A stretch of 64,000 nt of DNA from Mycteria americana (taxonomy: Eukaryota > Chordata > Aves > Ciconiiformes > Ciconiidae). The DNA is taken from the NCBI RefSeq assembly GCF_035582795.1, contig NC_134365.1, forward strand, positions 39,784,135 through 39,848,134, read 5' to 3'. A model generated the notes under the pieces. It was given only the letters and a program-made list of their open reading frames with translations, was not told where the DNA came from and made no database searches. Position numbers and translations under genes: made by a program. Below are positions 52,801-62,603 of the stretch, in pieces (position 1 is the first letter of the stretch; each line of letters opens with the position of its first letter).

Positions 52801-55800
52801 TTCAAACCAATGGTTTGGTTTTTCATTGTATGAATTAAATGAATGCAAAGTACATTTTCTCGTTATAGCCAATGACCCCCAAAAGTCTCTATATTATTGG
52901 CTAAATCCTTGTTTAAATGAAATCAATAGGGACGGCATATGAAGGGCAAAATGCCTATTGACCTAAGTGGAACCAAAATCTGGTCTCAAAAGTACTGTTC
53001 TCCCAACAGAGAAGCTACAACATAGAAGAACATCAAAATACAGAACTAAGGAGAGAGTTAGACAACAGGGGCTGGTGTATGTGTATTACTGTAAGTATCA
53101 GATTAGTAATTTTTATACTGGTCAATTAAAAAAATATATATATCTTCCCTTACCCCATTACTCATTTTTTCGATTTCCTTTTTTGGAGATGGAAATGCTT
53201 CATTTTGATTTGGCGGAGCTGCAGAGGGTGATCTCTTCATGTTGTTTTCTGCAAGGGCAAGAGCTGTTTCACCTCCAGAATCTACCGAATGTGACCAAAC
53301 TTTTGGGGGGAGTCTGGGTCCTTCTGGCGTTTCAATTTTTTCCTGATTCACATCACTGTTGTTGTGGTCTGTGTGCAACTCTGCAGTCATAAGAGCCTCA
53401 GTTTCAGGTGGGTCATTCAAATCACAATCTGCTGTCCATTCAAAGGACTTCAAAATCTGTGGATTATGGTAAGGTACCCTTCTCTTGGAAATGAAGTTTG
53501 GTTCTCTCGTGATTCCTGAAAAAGACATATGAGGTTTAACAAAAACATTCTATTGAAGACATAATATCACTCTATTACAAGAACAAACTGAAAGTTTATC
53601 ATACAACTGATTATTAGAAAAAACTATTTTAGTACGTTTGAGCAATGACAGCTTATGAATTATGGGCACAGCTGTGAAATCCTGTCTTCCTTCCTATCTG
53701 CAAATGCCTTTCCTTTCCACTAAAGGTGATGGGAACATGGTGCTCCAGGACCATGTTGTATAAAACCCTATAAAGCAAATATGACCACAGGACAATCTTT
53801 TGCAAGTCGATTCTGGGAGTTGAACAACAACAACAAAATTAACACAGCCAGTGAAAAGAATGTGGTTAACACAGATACAGAATAACCAACCTGCACTGAT
53901 TAAAAAAATGCCACAAACGCTTCTCATTGCACATGCACAATATAGCTTACTGAACAGGTTCTCACCTATTGTGACAGGACAATGACAGATCCCTATCCAT
54001 CTAATACAACTGTGATTTAAAGCCATCTCAGATAGCTGGTGACTTTTTACAGTATGAACACAAAAACATTTCCAAAATTCTAAAAAACGCTATGTAACAA
54101 AACGAGGTATCGAGTTATTTTAAAGAATTGCTGGCCGTTACACGTGCAGATGAAAATAAAATTACCCTATCATTTTAAGAAGAGGATTGAATGACTGAAC
54201 ACATTTAAAGCAGGAAATCATAATCCAACTGCAAAGTGCTCAACTGTGATGGACAAATAAGTGAAGGCCCCTAACTGGTTGAAAGAAACACTTTCTAGGA
54301 GAGAGAGAAAACTCCTATCTCATGAAAAAGCAATGTAGAAAAAGAGAACACCCTACAGTGAAAGGTATACAGAATGTCTGGATGTCAAAATACACATGCA
54401 GGTGGTAAGAAGTAATTCCAGTGGAAAAACACTGGAAAAGTGGCAGGAAAGAACTCAGAGCACCTGCAGCTCTTAACTTTTTGTGGTGATGTTCCAAGTC
54501 ATTCTTAAAACTGCCAACTATGTGTTTCAACAGGAAGAACCATAAGTTTAATTATCAAAAAAAATCTGCAAATCCTATGAGGTGTCAAGAGTGACATTTG
54601 AAGATGCACATGGTTAAATGGCCAGAAAAGAGGTGGGAGTGAAAATGAATGCAAAGGTGGAGGAAAACTATACCAAGCACACACAAAAACACCGCTACAA
54701 CATGAGGAGGAGCAGAAACTGCTGTATTGCTAGCTCATGACTTTATTGCAAGTCTTGTAAAATTTGCAGTTTAGTTCAACTAGAAAAGAAGCATAGTTTA
54801 CAATTTTAAAAAGAAGTTAACATGTTTGGATGTTCGGGTGTTTCAGAATTTGTGGAAGTTATTCTCTTCAGTACAGGTGCCCATACACAGAACCATGTGC
54901 TAAGGAAAGCAAGGTTAAAGAAATATATATTTTTGCAGTAATGGAAGAAAGCAGTAATATATATAAAGCATAATCTTTGGCAAGATTAAATTATTTATTA
55001 AAATGTTTAGTATCTCAACTGAAAACAAACCATACTCCCAGTAGTTGGTTCTTAATTACTAGGCCATAATTTAGAACACTTATATTGTAGGAATGAATAT
55101 ATTGGACTCTAATTACACAGATTGCATAGTATGGTTGCACTGAATTGCACAATTTTGTTGATCTGTCTTGCACCGCTACAGTAATTCCTACTTTTTACTG
55201 CTCCTTTTCAAAGCACTGCACTTGTCATCACTCTGCAGCTTAGTCCTTTTCCTCAACTCTCTATGGGCCTTTTAGTCCAGATGCTATTTTCTTTGTCTTC
55301 TTCTACTTTCCAATCCCACATTTTCCTGCATGATAATGTCTACAACCCCTAACTCCTAGACTACAGCATCACAAGTTCTTCCATTTAATGTCCATCTTTT
55401 CTTTTTTTTTCCCTAGTTAGCTGCCCTTGTAGGTCTTCATAAAAATCTTACTTTCTATCAAACTTTGCCCTAAATTAGTCTCCTCTTAAATATGGAATTT
55501 TACTTACTGTTTCCATGCACCACAATGCCTCCTTCTACATACCCTGTATGGGTTAACACTGCATCTGTGCTTCATGTTTGGGACTCAGCTTATGCTGCAT
55601 TGTCAGAAACCACGTATTTTTCATGATTTATATAAATAGCAGTAACATTAAAATAAAGTTTCAGTGTAGCCAGAAAGAATATGGCATTCAAAAACCTATT
55701 CTAAATGATGACCAGGAATATACTTTTAACTGTATAAAGTGTACAAACTGCAAACACTACCAGTTCACTGTGGTCATGCACTCAATCACAGCAAACCTCT

Positions 55801-56583
55801 CTAGTCTTCCTGCAGCCCAGGCTCATCCTTACCAGAGCTGGCTTGGACAGCGCCAGGGTTTGCGATCGAGGGGGCAGCTTTCAGGGGCGCTTACCGAACT
55901 GATTCGACTGAAGTCCTGCCCACAAGGATTTCTGCTGTTGGGACGGGCTACAAAACTCTGGGGTTTTCCATTTGAAGTTTCTCTTATATTCACTCAGTCC
56001 CTGCAGCAAACAGAGAGGTGTCTGTCAAGTGAGCAGTGCATATCCTGCTTCGCTGCTTCTGTTGGTAAGAGGTCTCCAAGGGGAGAAACACCAACAAGGC
56101 CGCTGCAGGATCCAGCTAAGCTGGCAGGTTGCTCTGCATCTTCCAAACCCACCCCCATCGAAGAGCAAAAACTACTTGATTGCTCTCCGAATAGCAGGAA
56201 ACAGCATCGAACAATTTCATGCACCAAAAAGTATGCAAAAACTTATTCGTATCTTTAACTTAATACAATTTCAGGCACAAATACAGCCTGAACCCTCTGT
56301 CACCCACACGACTGAACTCCTTCTGTCTTTATTAGCCAGCGCTCCTCAGCGCAAGGGTCTCCCCTTTCCCGCTTCGCCGGCGGCACCCCAGAAACGGTTG
56401 TACCCGCTCTTTCTGCCGGCTGCAGGGGCCGGCCGGGCCCGCCACCCCCCAGGCCCGGGGCCCCCCCGCCCGCGCAGCGCAGCGCAGCGCACGGCCCGCC
56501 GGGCCGCGCACACACCGCACCCCCACGGCCACGGCCGCTGCCCGGACAGCCCCGCGCCGCCTCACCCTGAAGCGCACGGGCAT
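31741..56583 (-). CDS. MDM1: MDM1 nuclear/centriolar microtubule-binding protein
   Basis: Fourteen exons join in frame to 726 residues, against 714 in human. In mammals MDM1 binds microtubules, localises to centrioles, negatively regulates centriole duplication and matters for photoreceptors. The SEY-type repeats thought to bind microtubules are at 9-15 (SEYKRNF), 185-191 (SEYQSQF), 228-234 (TAYERNV, degenerate) and 308-314 (TEYRSKF). Other family blocks are ITREPNFISKRRVPYH (exon 3), FSRYHLNQILSD (exon 8), RLPTPKLRALGG and QRTHHDLTTPAVGG (exons 10-11), SPSRRIQGTLKDPEFQHN (exon 12) and the C-terminal KRKDFWGKT. The start MPVRFR matches the mammalian N-terminus. A CpG-island promoter overlaps exon 1. 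The gene is on the same strand as IL22, as in human. Confidence 0.97.
31848..35304 (-). other. MDM1: MDM1 introns 13 and 12
   Basis: AT-rich intronic DNA on either side of exon 13 (34106-34174). No transposon, RNA gene or extra exon was recognised. Confidence 0.7.
34106..34174 (-). CDS. MDM1: MDM1 coding exon 13
   Basis: 69 bases, acceptor TGTCTTAG and donor GAAG|GTATTT. It encodes NVGNPNTRSFQLPLQERNYN. The QLPxQE core matches human. Confidence 0.92.
35305..35563 (-). CDS. MDM1: MDM1 coding exon 12
   Basis: 259 bases, acceptor GTTTTAG and donor AATG|GTGGGT. It holds EAVSLLTSPPAGLGTLDPLP near the start and SPSRRIQGTLKDPEFQHN at the end. Confidence 0.95.
35564..36497 (-). other. MDM1: MDM1 intron 11
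   Basis: 934 bases with A/C-rich low-complexity runs at 35578-35612 and 35969-35992. Nothing else recognised. Confidence 0.7.
36498..36628 (-). CDS. MDM1: MDM1 coding exon 11
   Basis: 131 bases, separated from exon 10 by an intron of only 123 bases. Acceptor ACAATAG and donor CGG|GTGAGC. It encodes GGAILVSPPKFKSSS then a basic serine-rich stretch ending KRRSFR. Confidence 0.94.
36752..36900 (-). CDS. MDM1: MDM1 coding exon 10
   Basis: 149 bases, acceptor TTTTGCAG and donor GTTG|GTAAAA. It carries SSVSSRTGGRLPTPKLRALG and QRTHHDLTTPAV, among the best conserved blocks of the protein. Confidence 0.96.
36901..38622 (-). other. MDM1: MDM1 intron 9, with an open stretch behind a good acceptor
   Basis: Mostly unremarkable. 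At 38478 the minus strand has TTTTTAACAG followed by an open frame in phase with exon 9 that runs to 38217. See the findings for the possible alternative end. Confidence 0.65.
38623..38901 (-). CDS. MDM1: MDM1 coding exon 9
   Basis: 279 bases, acceptor GTTACCTAG and donor GAAGG|GTAAAA, phase 2 at both ends. Its core is VPVKRRLVWDEQEG. The remainder is glutamate-rich (about 40 residues), probably disordered or coiled. Confidence 0.94.
38902..40324 (-). other. MDM1: MDM1 intron 8 with a CR1 fragment
   Basis: AT-rich. The only recognised content is the CR1 copy at 40101-40260, close to exon 8. Confidence 0.75.
40101..40260 (-). mobile_element. CR1 LINE 3' end
   Basis: Starts with TCACAGAATCGCAGAAC, the inverted 3' microsatellite of CR1, then GGCTGGAAGGGTCC and TCTGGTCCAACC. 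It is a short 5'-truncated copy, in sense orientation to MDM1, about 65 bases downstream of the exon 8 donor. Confidence 0.88.
40325..40500 (-). CDS. MDM1: MDM1 coding exon 8
   Basis: 176 bases, acceptor GTGTAG (weak pyrimidine tract) and donor GG|GTAAGG, ending in phase 2. It encodes VRELRERAKAYRQRVEGTHF, then SRYHLNQILSD, to NIRALDLA. Confidence 0.95.
40501..45797 (-). other. MDM1: MDM1 intron 7
   Basis: The largest intron, 5.3 kb. It contains the solo LTR at 43123-43716 antisense to the gene. The rest is AT-rich and featureless by eye. Confidence 0.75.
43123..43716 (+). mobile_element. Solo LTR of an avian endogenous retrovirus (copy 1)
   Basis: A 594-base element beginning TGTACTG and ending TGACA. 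It is flanked by near-identical 5-bp target duplications (TATGA / TATGC). In plus orientation it has a TATAAA at 43398-43403 and an ATTAAA polyadenylation signal at 43585-43590, as expected for a U3-R-U5 unit. No internal viral sequence flanks it, so it is a solo LTR left by recombination. It lies antisense in MDM1 intron 7. The second copy at 62604 is very similar along its whole length. ORFs within it are not genes. Confidence 0.92.
45798..45897 (-). CDS. MDM1: MDM1 coding exon 7
   Basis: 100 bases, acceptor TTTCTTAG and donor CAG|GTGAGT. It encodes KMNTEYRSKFLSPAQYFYKD, the fourth repeat, to IRTKVPNQ, very close to human. Confidence 0.96.
45898..48082 (-). other. MDM1: MDM1 intron 6
   Basis: Contains the 30-bp tandem duplication at 46464-46523. 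Otherwise AT-rich with no recognised element. Confidence 0.75.
46464..46523. repeat. 30-bp tandem duplication
   Basis: The unit starting GATGGATTTATTCTCCC is repeated head to tail (46464-46493 and 46494-46523) without a visible mismatch. Confidence 0.92.
48083..48216 (-). CDS. MDM1: MDM1 coding exon 6
   Basis: 134 bases, acceptor TGCCTTAG and donor CATGG|GTATGT, ending in phase 2. It encodes a lysine/glutamine-rich, poorly conserved linker (SEREEPFQKPAEDAAKQ...). The frame is fixed by its neighbours. Confidence 0.85.
48217..50295 (-). other. MDM1: MDM1 intron 5
   Basis: Purine-rich A/G low complexity at 48790-48820 and a poly-A run near 49976-49990. No element was named. Confidence 0.7.
50296..50451 (-). 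CDS. MDM1: MDM1 coding exon 5
   Basis: 52 codons, phase 0 at both ends, acceptor CCCCAAAG and donor CAA|GTAAAT. It runs from VICNTSKSIPPFKSP through the degenerate third repeat TAYERNVKGSPPVK. The acceptor follows a TTTG-rich tract. Confidence 0.92.
50452..53153 (-). other. MDM1: MDM1 introns 4 and 3
   Basis: Intronic DNA around exon 4. An (AAAC)n-like run at 50466-50482 sits next to exon 5. No transposon was recognised. Confidence 0.7.
52579..52713 (-). CDS. MDM1: MDM1 coding exon 4
   Basis: 45 codons, phase 0 at both ends, acceptor TATTGTCAG and donor CAG|GTAACT. It contains LQRKAG and the second SEY repeat, NSEYQSQFVWK. Confidence 0.95.
53154..53515 (-). CDS. MDM1: MDM1 coding exon 3
   Basis: 362 bases from acceptor TTTTTCAG to donor GGG|GTAAGG. 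It starts ITREPNFISKRRVPYHNP, which is strongly conserved; the rest is acidic, low-conservation linker ending KKEIEKMSNG. Confidence 0.96.
53516..55894 (-). other. MDM1: MDM1 intron 2
   Basis: 2.4 kb, AT-rich. No recognisable exon or repeat family. Confidence 0.7.
55895..56000 (-). CDS. MDM1: MDM1 coding exon 2
   Basis: Acceptor TTTGCTGCAG and donor TTCG|GTAAGC. It encodes GLSEYKRNFKWK, the first SEY repeat, to GLQSNQF, and ends in phase 1. Confidence 0.95.
56566..56583 (-). CDS. MDM1: MDM1 coding exon 1
   Basis: Six codons, MPVRFR, then donor AGG|GTGAGG, phase 0. It lies inside the CpG island. It is too short for ORF detection and was found by matching the mammalian N-terminus and the phase of exon 2. 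Confidence 0.93.
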
Positions 56584-56624
56584 GGCGGAGCGCGGGCTAC
56601 CGGCCCGCTGCCGTCAACGCCGCC

Positions 56625-56638
56625 GTTCCCCTGGCAAA
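56625..56638. promoter_or_regulatory. MDM1: RFX X-box-like motif
   Basis: GTTCCCCTGGCAAA resembles the RFX X-box consensus (GTTGCCATGGCAAC) with imperfect dyad symmetry, 42-55 bases upstream of the MDM1 ATG. RFX factors control many ciliary and centriolar genes, which fits MDM1. Binding is inferred. Confidence 0.45.
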
Positions 56639-56745
56639 GCCGCCGGCCCGCCCCGGCCCGCCTCGCCTCGCCTCGCCGGGCGCCTGCGCGGCAGCCGCCC
56701 AGCGGGGGCGGGGAGCACCGCGGCCCGCGCCCGTCCATCGCCGCT

Positions 56746-56850
56746 TCCCCTCACGGTGCAGCCCTGGGGGGCCATGTTGGGCGGGTGCGGCCCCCGTCTC
56801 CCCTCACGGCGCTGCCCTCGGGGGCCGCGTTGGCCGGGTGCGGCCGCCGT
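56746..56850. repeat. 53-bp imperfect tandem duplication in the promoter
   Basis: Two copies start with TCCCCTCACGG at 56746 and 56799 and share GGGGGCC, GTTGG and GGGTGCGGC in the same order, with scattered substitutions. Confidence 0.85.
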
Positions 56851-57114
56851 ATTAGCCATATTAAAAGCCTTTTCCCGTACCTGTGGCAGGATAACGGCGC
56901 TATATCGCCAGTACTGCGTATCTGGAGAAGGACGACGGGGAGGGGTGTGAGCCCACCAGTGTGTCACTCAGTAGCGTGGGGCACTTGGCGCTAATGCAGC
57001 ACAAGGCCAGGGGACGTTGGACGTCTGGTTGAAAAAAAAATCACATGCTGACGCTCGCAGCTTTATGTCGGTACAAATACAGCATTTAGAAAAAGGAAAA
57101 ATAAGTTCCCTCAC

Positions 57115-57270
57115 CTTTCTGGAGCCTGTGTGATGGTGTGCCAGCTGCCGATCCTCCTTTGCCACCTCGCCCGACCTCACCGCGTGGTCAGGAGATCCTA
57201 ATCCGCCTTCTTGTTCAGATCGTCCCTCAGGGCTGGCTTTTTTGACTGCCTTCCCGCTGCTAATCTCCAT
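57115..57270 (-). CDS. Possible alternative first coding exon of MDM1
   Basis: An ATG at 57270 opens 52 codons (MEISSGKAVKKASPEG...), ending at a strong donor AGAAAG|GTGAGG in phase 0. That is the phase at which MDM1 exon 2 begins, so splicing would read ...TGSRK-GLSEYKRNF, in frame. The peptide is charged and not recognised. No TATA box or island lies just upstream. It could be chance: one donor in three has the right phase. Confidence 0.3.
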
Positions 57271-60200
57271 CCTGAATCTCTGACTGTATCAAATTAAAAA
57301 GAATGAGAGGGTGGTAAAGCGGTAAGATGGATACACTAAACAAAATGGCTTAAGCAATCTGCGCTCCCTGTGCCTGTGACTGCTCACCCTCCTTGTCTTC
57401 CTTCTTAGTAGGGCCTGTTGCTGGTTGCCAATGCCTCTAGTGCAGCGTAAGCTTCTTGAGCAAGGGCTTTGTCACCTCTGTGTCTGCAAAGCACCCTGCA
57501 GACATGGGAGGAATGATTCGGTGCCAGTCCCACTGCCTTAAGCGGAGTTTAGGTCCAGTTGGACCCTGTATAAAAGGTAAGCAACAATTTTTTACTGTCG
57601 ATGAGAGGGAGGAGAGAGCACCAATCTGTAGTGAAAGGCTTGTGAGCAAAGTAAAATGTTCTGCAACGTAAACAGCAGGAAAAAAAATGTGCTGCATTGA
57701 TAGTGTTTCAAAGTTTCACAGATCTTTACTAACGAATTTCAAGATCAAGACAATAATTTTGTTATCATTTGCTTGCTGATTACACTTTAAACTGCTAGGT
57801 CCACCAAATAAAGTAGTTTGGTTTTTTATTACAGTGGTTTATTTTGTAATGTTCAATCAGGTCTAGTTCAGTACATTTTCTAAAGTAATGCGTAAACTTG
57901 TTATGGAACGTGAAAAGCCAGCTGGCAAATTTGTTGTTCAAAATACAGATTCCAGGTTTGCTAGGAATCTCTCCTCTTTGATATGTATGGAATCCAGGCC
58001 AAACATAATTTCAATATGTTTTTAGGGTGTTTTCTAATTAACCAAACTATGATAACGCATTTATAGATGGTTTGGGGCTGTCTGGATTCGGAGATGGGTT
58101 TGATTCTTTAATGCAGAAACATAACATGACACCACACCATCCTGAAATGCAGGATATTATATTTCTTAATTATGTCTTTCCCTTTTTTTAAGATAAAGCA
58201 ACATAAATTATCTTGAAACAATGGAATTCACATTCCTCTATATGCACTGATTGATTTAAATCGCATTTTAAATCTTCTCGTTACAGCTAAGACATGGGAA
58301 TAGCTGATGTGGAGGAAGCACTTTAGTAAATATGTCAACCACTGAGCTACTAGGATCTTTACCTCATGCTCTTTATCACTGCTGATACATACTAGCTACT
58401 TCAAGTTCAATGTATATACATTACTGAACACACAGTTTTCAAGGTAACATGATGTAAGAATGCTAAAATGCTTAGGCTGGTAAGAATATTTTCATATGAG
58501 TGCTGAATAAATAATGAAATCATAAGAATGGATCCATGTGTGGAAAAGGTTACAGTGCATTCACAAACTCATGGTCCTGAAAAGAAGGAAAAGATTGTTT
58601 CCAGTTTTCTGAAAAATAAACTAGCTGGGACTGATGTAAATGTGCATCCCTCGGTAACTGGTCTGTCTTATTTATTGGATCCCATAGTTTAAAAAAATAA
58701 GGATTTAAAGCTTGTGTTGCTACAAAACGCATTTAAATAGTTTTGAGTTCAAGTCACTTCACATTTCTATAACACTTGAGAGGTTGACCATCTTCCTCCT
58801 TTATTTCCTGTAAAGCAAGGAGCATAAGTATATTATTTTGCCTTTCTGATGCTTAACTCCAGATTTAGATCTTCTTGTTGCTGTTCTTCAAATGAATCAA
58901 CAGATGTGGTTTCTCTTGCTAAACCACATAGGAAAATTCTTTTAATTTTTTAGGTGTATAATTTTAAATGGCTAATTTGTGACCCATATATTTTTCTTTT
59001 CTCATCGTTTTTTTGCCTGTTAGCTTCACTACATCTTGCTGCATATCCTGACCCTTATCTTTGACTTTCTCTGTCTCTTGACCCCAGCCCTCTTGGGCCC
59101 TGACTTCAAGTGCTTGATTAAGTTAGATTTTCCCTGAGCACCTTTCACATGAACATCAGCCTGTGAATAGCTAACTGTGTATTACATCTAACTAAATGGG
59201 GACCTTTTTATGACCCATTTCTCACGCTGCTTGTAAACTTGTCTACCACAGGCAACCCTGCCTTAAAGAGTCAGTAACCTAGAGTCTCTTTCTTTTCTTT
59301 TGCTTTAACATTGATGGTCTCTCCTGCCAAAACTCAAAGCACGATGTATCAGCAATCCTCCCTCCAGCCAAAGAAGGCTAGCCACAGCTTGCCGTGGAGC
59401 CTGTCAACTCCACTCCATGTGTCAGCCTGAGGGAACCAAATGAGAGCAATGAAACGTGTTTTCTACCTCCAGAGTCTGTAGCCTCTGGCACCTACTGGTA
59501 CAGGAGCAAAGGAGGAGCAGTAGCACAGCTGGCCTGGCTCAAGTCCCATGGTTTTACTCTTAATAGCAAATGTTTCTCGTGCAAACTTGTCCCAGCTTAT
59601 TTTACAACTCATTTAGAAACTGCAATGTTAAAACTACTTTAATTTTAGTACTCATTTCAATCCCTTTTTCAAGTTACAGAGCTGATCCAGCAGTCATTAA
59701 AGGGCAGCATTTTGTTGCTTACAGGGATCTGAATTCAAAGATATACTGGCTTCATGCCCCAGTAATGGTTCTTGAGCTTGGCAAAAGCATTAACTGTTAT
59801 CATCTTAAACTAGTCTGTCCCTCTGATACAATTTCATTCTGCATTGCGGAGAAGCCTATGTAGTTCATCTTTCTAACTGTAAAAGAGGTCATAAAATGAA
59901 CATGAAATATGGATAGACAGGTCCAACTCTGAGGCCACCATCCACTTTTTTGTGCATTGTGCACTATCTCTTAGGGCAAAACACTGTCAAAAGTGACTGC
60001 TGCCTTTGAGAACGTCACCTTGTACCCACCCAGGGCCAGACACATACTGCAGAGCTTTCCATAACCAAGGGCTACCAGCCTCCGTGGCAACCCAGGCTGA
60101 TCTTGAAACTCCAAAGTGTCTCAGATCAGACCACTTTTGAAATTGGCATCCTTGGCCTTTCTGTCATTCCTCCCTCTCTAAACTGAGAATAATAAGAGAT

Positions 60201-62603
60201 TCCTAACCATAGTTCGGTATCTGCTAATCATGAGCTTATTTTTATTATAAAAGCACAAGGTATTTTTTAAAAAGTATAGAATTCAGGTTCAGAAACAGAA
60301 CAAAGTATCTCAAATTTGTGTAGCTGATGCGAAGGCGACAGTGGCCAACTTCATTTCTTACATTAGAAGAAAAAGGAAAGTAGGAAAGCATGTGTCATTT
60401 TGATCTAATTTTGATCTAATGTTTGCCTGGAGAGCACAGTGAAACCACAGCTGCTCATCCTTTAGCAAAGAAGCGTACACCCAACTTGTATCTATAAACA
60501 GTAGTGATCTCTGTTTCTGTAGCAAGCACAGGGCATTACTTTGTGATATTTGTGCAGCTCTACACGCTTGGTCATTATTACTAGTCTACATGACTGTTCA
60601 TAATGTAGAAATAATCTCCTTTCTGTTTTTAAAGGTGCGTAAGATTTACACACTGCAGTAGCAAAATTGTGCAATGCTGGCATGAATAATCTGTTATGAC
60701 AACCCCTCAGGGAGTAACTCTTGTTGGCAGGATGTGTGTAATCCCAGGATGGTCTGATGCATTGGTAACTGCACCGTAGCAATGGAAACATGAGCTTGGC
60801 CTCGGGTATCTCACGGCTCGGGTTGGCGGGCTCAGCTGTGTTGGCAAGGTAATGCAGTTCAACTTCAAAAGGGAAGGAGAAAAGGCTAATAGTCACTGTA
60901 GAGGGCCATCTGCTAGGTGGCCAAAACTCTCTATGGTGTATTAAGAAAAGGTTTTGTAAGAGACATGCTGAACTTTCTGTTAAATGAAACTTTCATCATT
61001 TTTGTTTTCATTTCTTACTTTGCTCTGCATGCCATCTGTAACAATAATCTGCTATGAGACTATTGGTGCTATATACATACATCAGTAACAAATCACACTT
61101 CTGTGATGCCGACTCTAACAGACACATAGCCATTTAGAAGGGAAGGCTCATTAAGGGAGCGGGAATTAGCCATGCTGTCCGAAGGAGATTGTCCTTTACC
61201 TTTTGGAATCCAAACGTGATCAGCTCTCCCTCTTCCCTTGCACTCCTGGTGGTGTCCTTCAGGAGGTGGACAGACAAGAGTCTATTTCAGCAGCCCTGTA
61301 GGACAGAGTGAAAATGTTCAAACAAGTTCAGGTTTTGTATGTCTGGGTCAACACAGAGGCTGATTTTTTTCATCTGGCAACACTGTGGTAAAGCAACCTC
61401 TAAAAATTGTTCTTGCTCTGCTAATAATGATCTATCAGTGCAGTTTGCCACAGTGTCTGTCATCTGTGCTGAGATCTGTATGTTAGCTGTTCTCTATAAA
61501 AAAGGTGATAATGCAATAGAGTCATGTTTTGAAAAAAAGTATGTAAAACTGCTGTGTTTTATAGTACAAATATATTGAAAGAGACATTATTAATAGCTTG
61601 AAATACACTGTACCAGTAACTGTAACAGTGTTGAGGACAGACTGGGAAGGGGATGATATGATCAACATCGGGAAACAACTTTGGCACCCAGCTGCAGGAA
61701 AAGCCATTAGTGGCATTTGCATAGATTATATATTCCCCCTCGTTGTCATGAACTCATTCACTGTAGATACCAGGGGTAGCTGGCTCCAGACGGATAGCTT
61801 GTTATCCCTTTTCTCCCTTACTGGCGGGATCTGGAGAGGAAGTTGCATATTCCTCTGTAGTATGTATCTGGCCTTTGCCAATTTCTTGGGTCACCGCAGC
61901 AGTTTATGGTGATGGCTTTCCGTCACTGAGATGCACAGAATTATTTTTATGAAGTGGTGGTACTTCTCAAGATTCTGAGTCATATCAACTTTTTTACCTG
62001 CCATTTTATCCATTAAGCCTCCAGTAACTGCAAAGCAAATATCCTTGTTCTTCTTGTTTTAACTTTTTGTTAAACAAAATATCGGCAGATGGCAAGCCTT
62101 CACTGGTACAGCTTGATAATATACCTATACTAAACACAGACCAGACTTTGATTCTTCAGCCGTTTTCGAGGGGTGCCTCTTCCCTCCTGACTCCTGCCAG
62201 CCCACAGGATTAGGAATAATGGTACAACGCAGTTACATATACAAACCTACATTTATCCACAAACTACAAAAATCGTTAGATATTACTGTGCCAGCTACAT
62301 CATGTCTAGAAGAACTAGATTTGATGCACACAATTACTTGACTAGCTCCAGTGCCTTCTAATAAGGTGATTTGAAGGCACTGATCATAGTAGCGTAGCAG
62401 AGAGGATCCCAAATTGTGTTCATGCATTCTCAAGTATGTATACTTTGCAGCCAGGTATAGGACCTGCTGTCACTAGCAGTGGCCACCACCACTGCTGCCA
62501 CTGGTGTCCCTGCCAGTGATGGTACCTGGCTTTAAAAGTTTGTGAAAGCCAAATTTAGAAACTTGTCTCCTCTCAAAGAGTGCCAATAAATATACTAAGC
62601 AGG
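57271..62603. other. Intergenic DNA upstream of MDM1
   Basis: Unannotatable by eye. Chance ORFs of up to 134 codons occur on both strands, without splice context or recognisable similarity. RAP1B, the next gene in other vertebrates, was not detected. Confidence 0.55.

Larger units (their letters stand above)
56330..56860 (-). promoter_or_regulatory. MDM1: CpG-island promoter of MDM1
   Basis: A sharp GC- and CpG-rich block in otherwise AT-rich DNA, spanning exon 1 and its upstream flank. No TATA box is placed for MDM1, typical of a housekeeping promoter with dispersed starts. Upstream of the ATG it contains an X-box-like site and a 53-bp imperfect duplication. Confidence 0.85.

Noticed and set aside
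52967-53392. 141-codon plus-strand ORF
   Set aside because: Antisense shadow of MDM1 exon 3.
56581-56584. Overlapping start codons of MDM1 (minus) and a plus-strand ORF
   Set aside because: The palindrome CATG always gives an ATG on both strands. The plus ORF reads through the CpG island and has no other support.
55972-56994. 340-codon plus-strand ORF across MDM1 exon 1 and the CpG island
   Set aside because: It is antisense to MDM1 exon 1 and intron 1. The composition is the Pro/Ala/Arg/Gly expected from GC-rich DNA, where stops are rare. No similarity or splice context.
60492-60896. 134-codon minus-strand ORF upstream of MDM1
   Set aside because: No similarity to RAP1B or any family known to me, and no exon borders.
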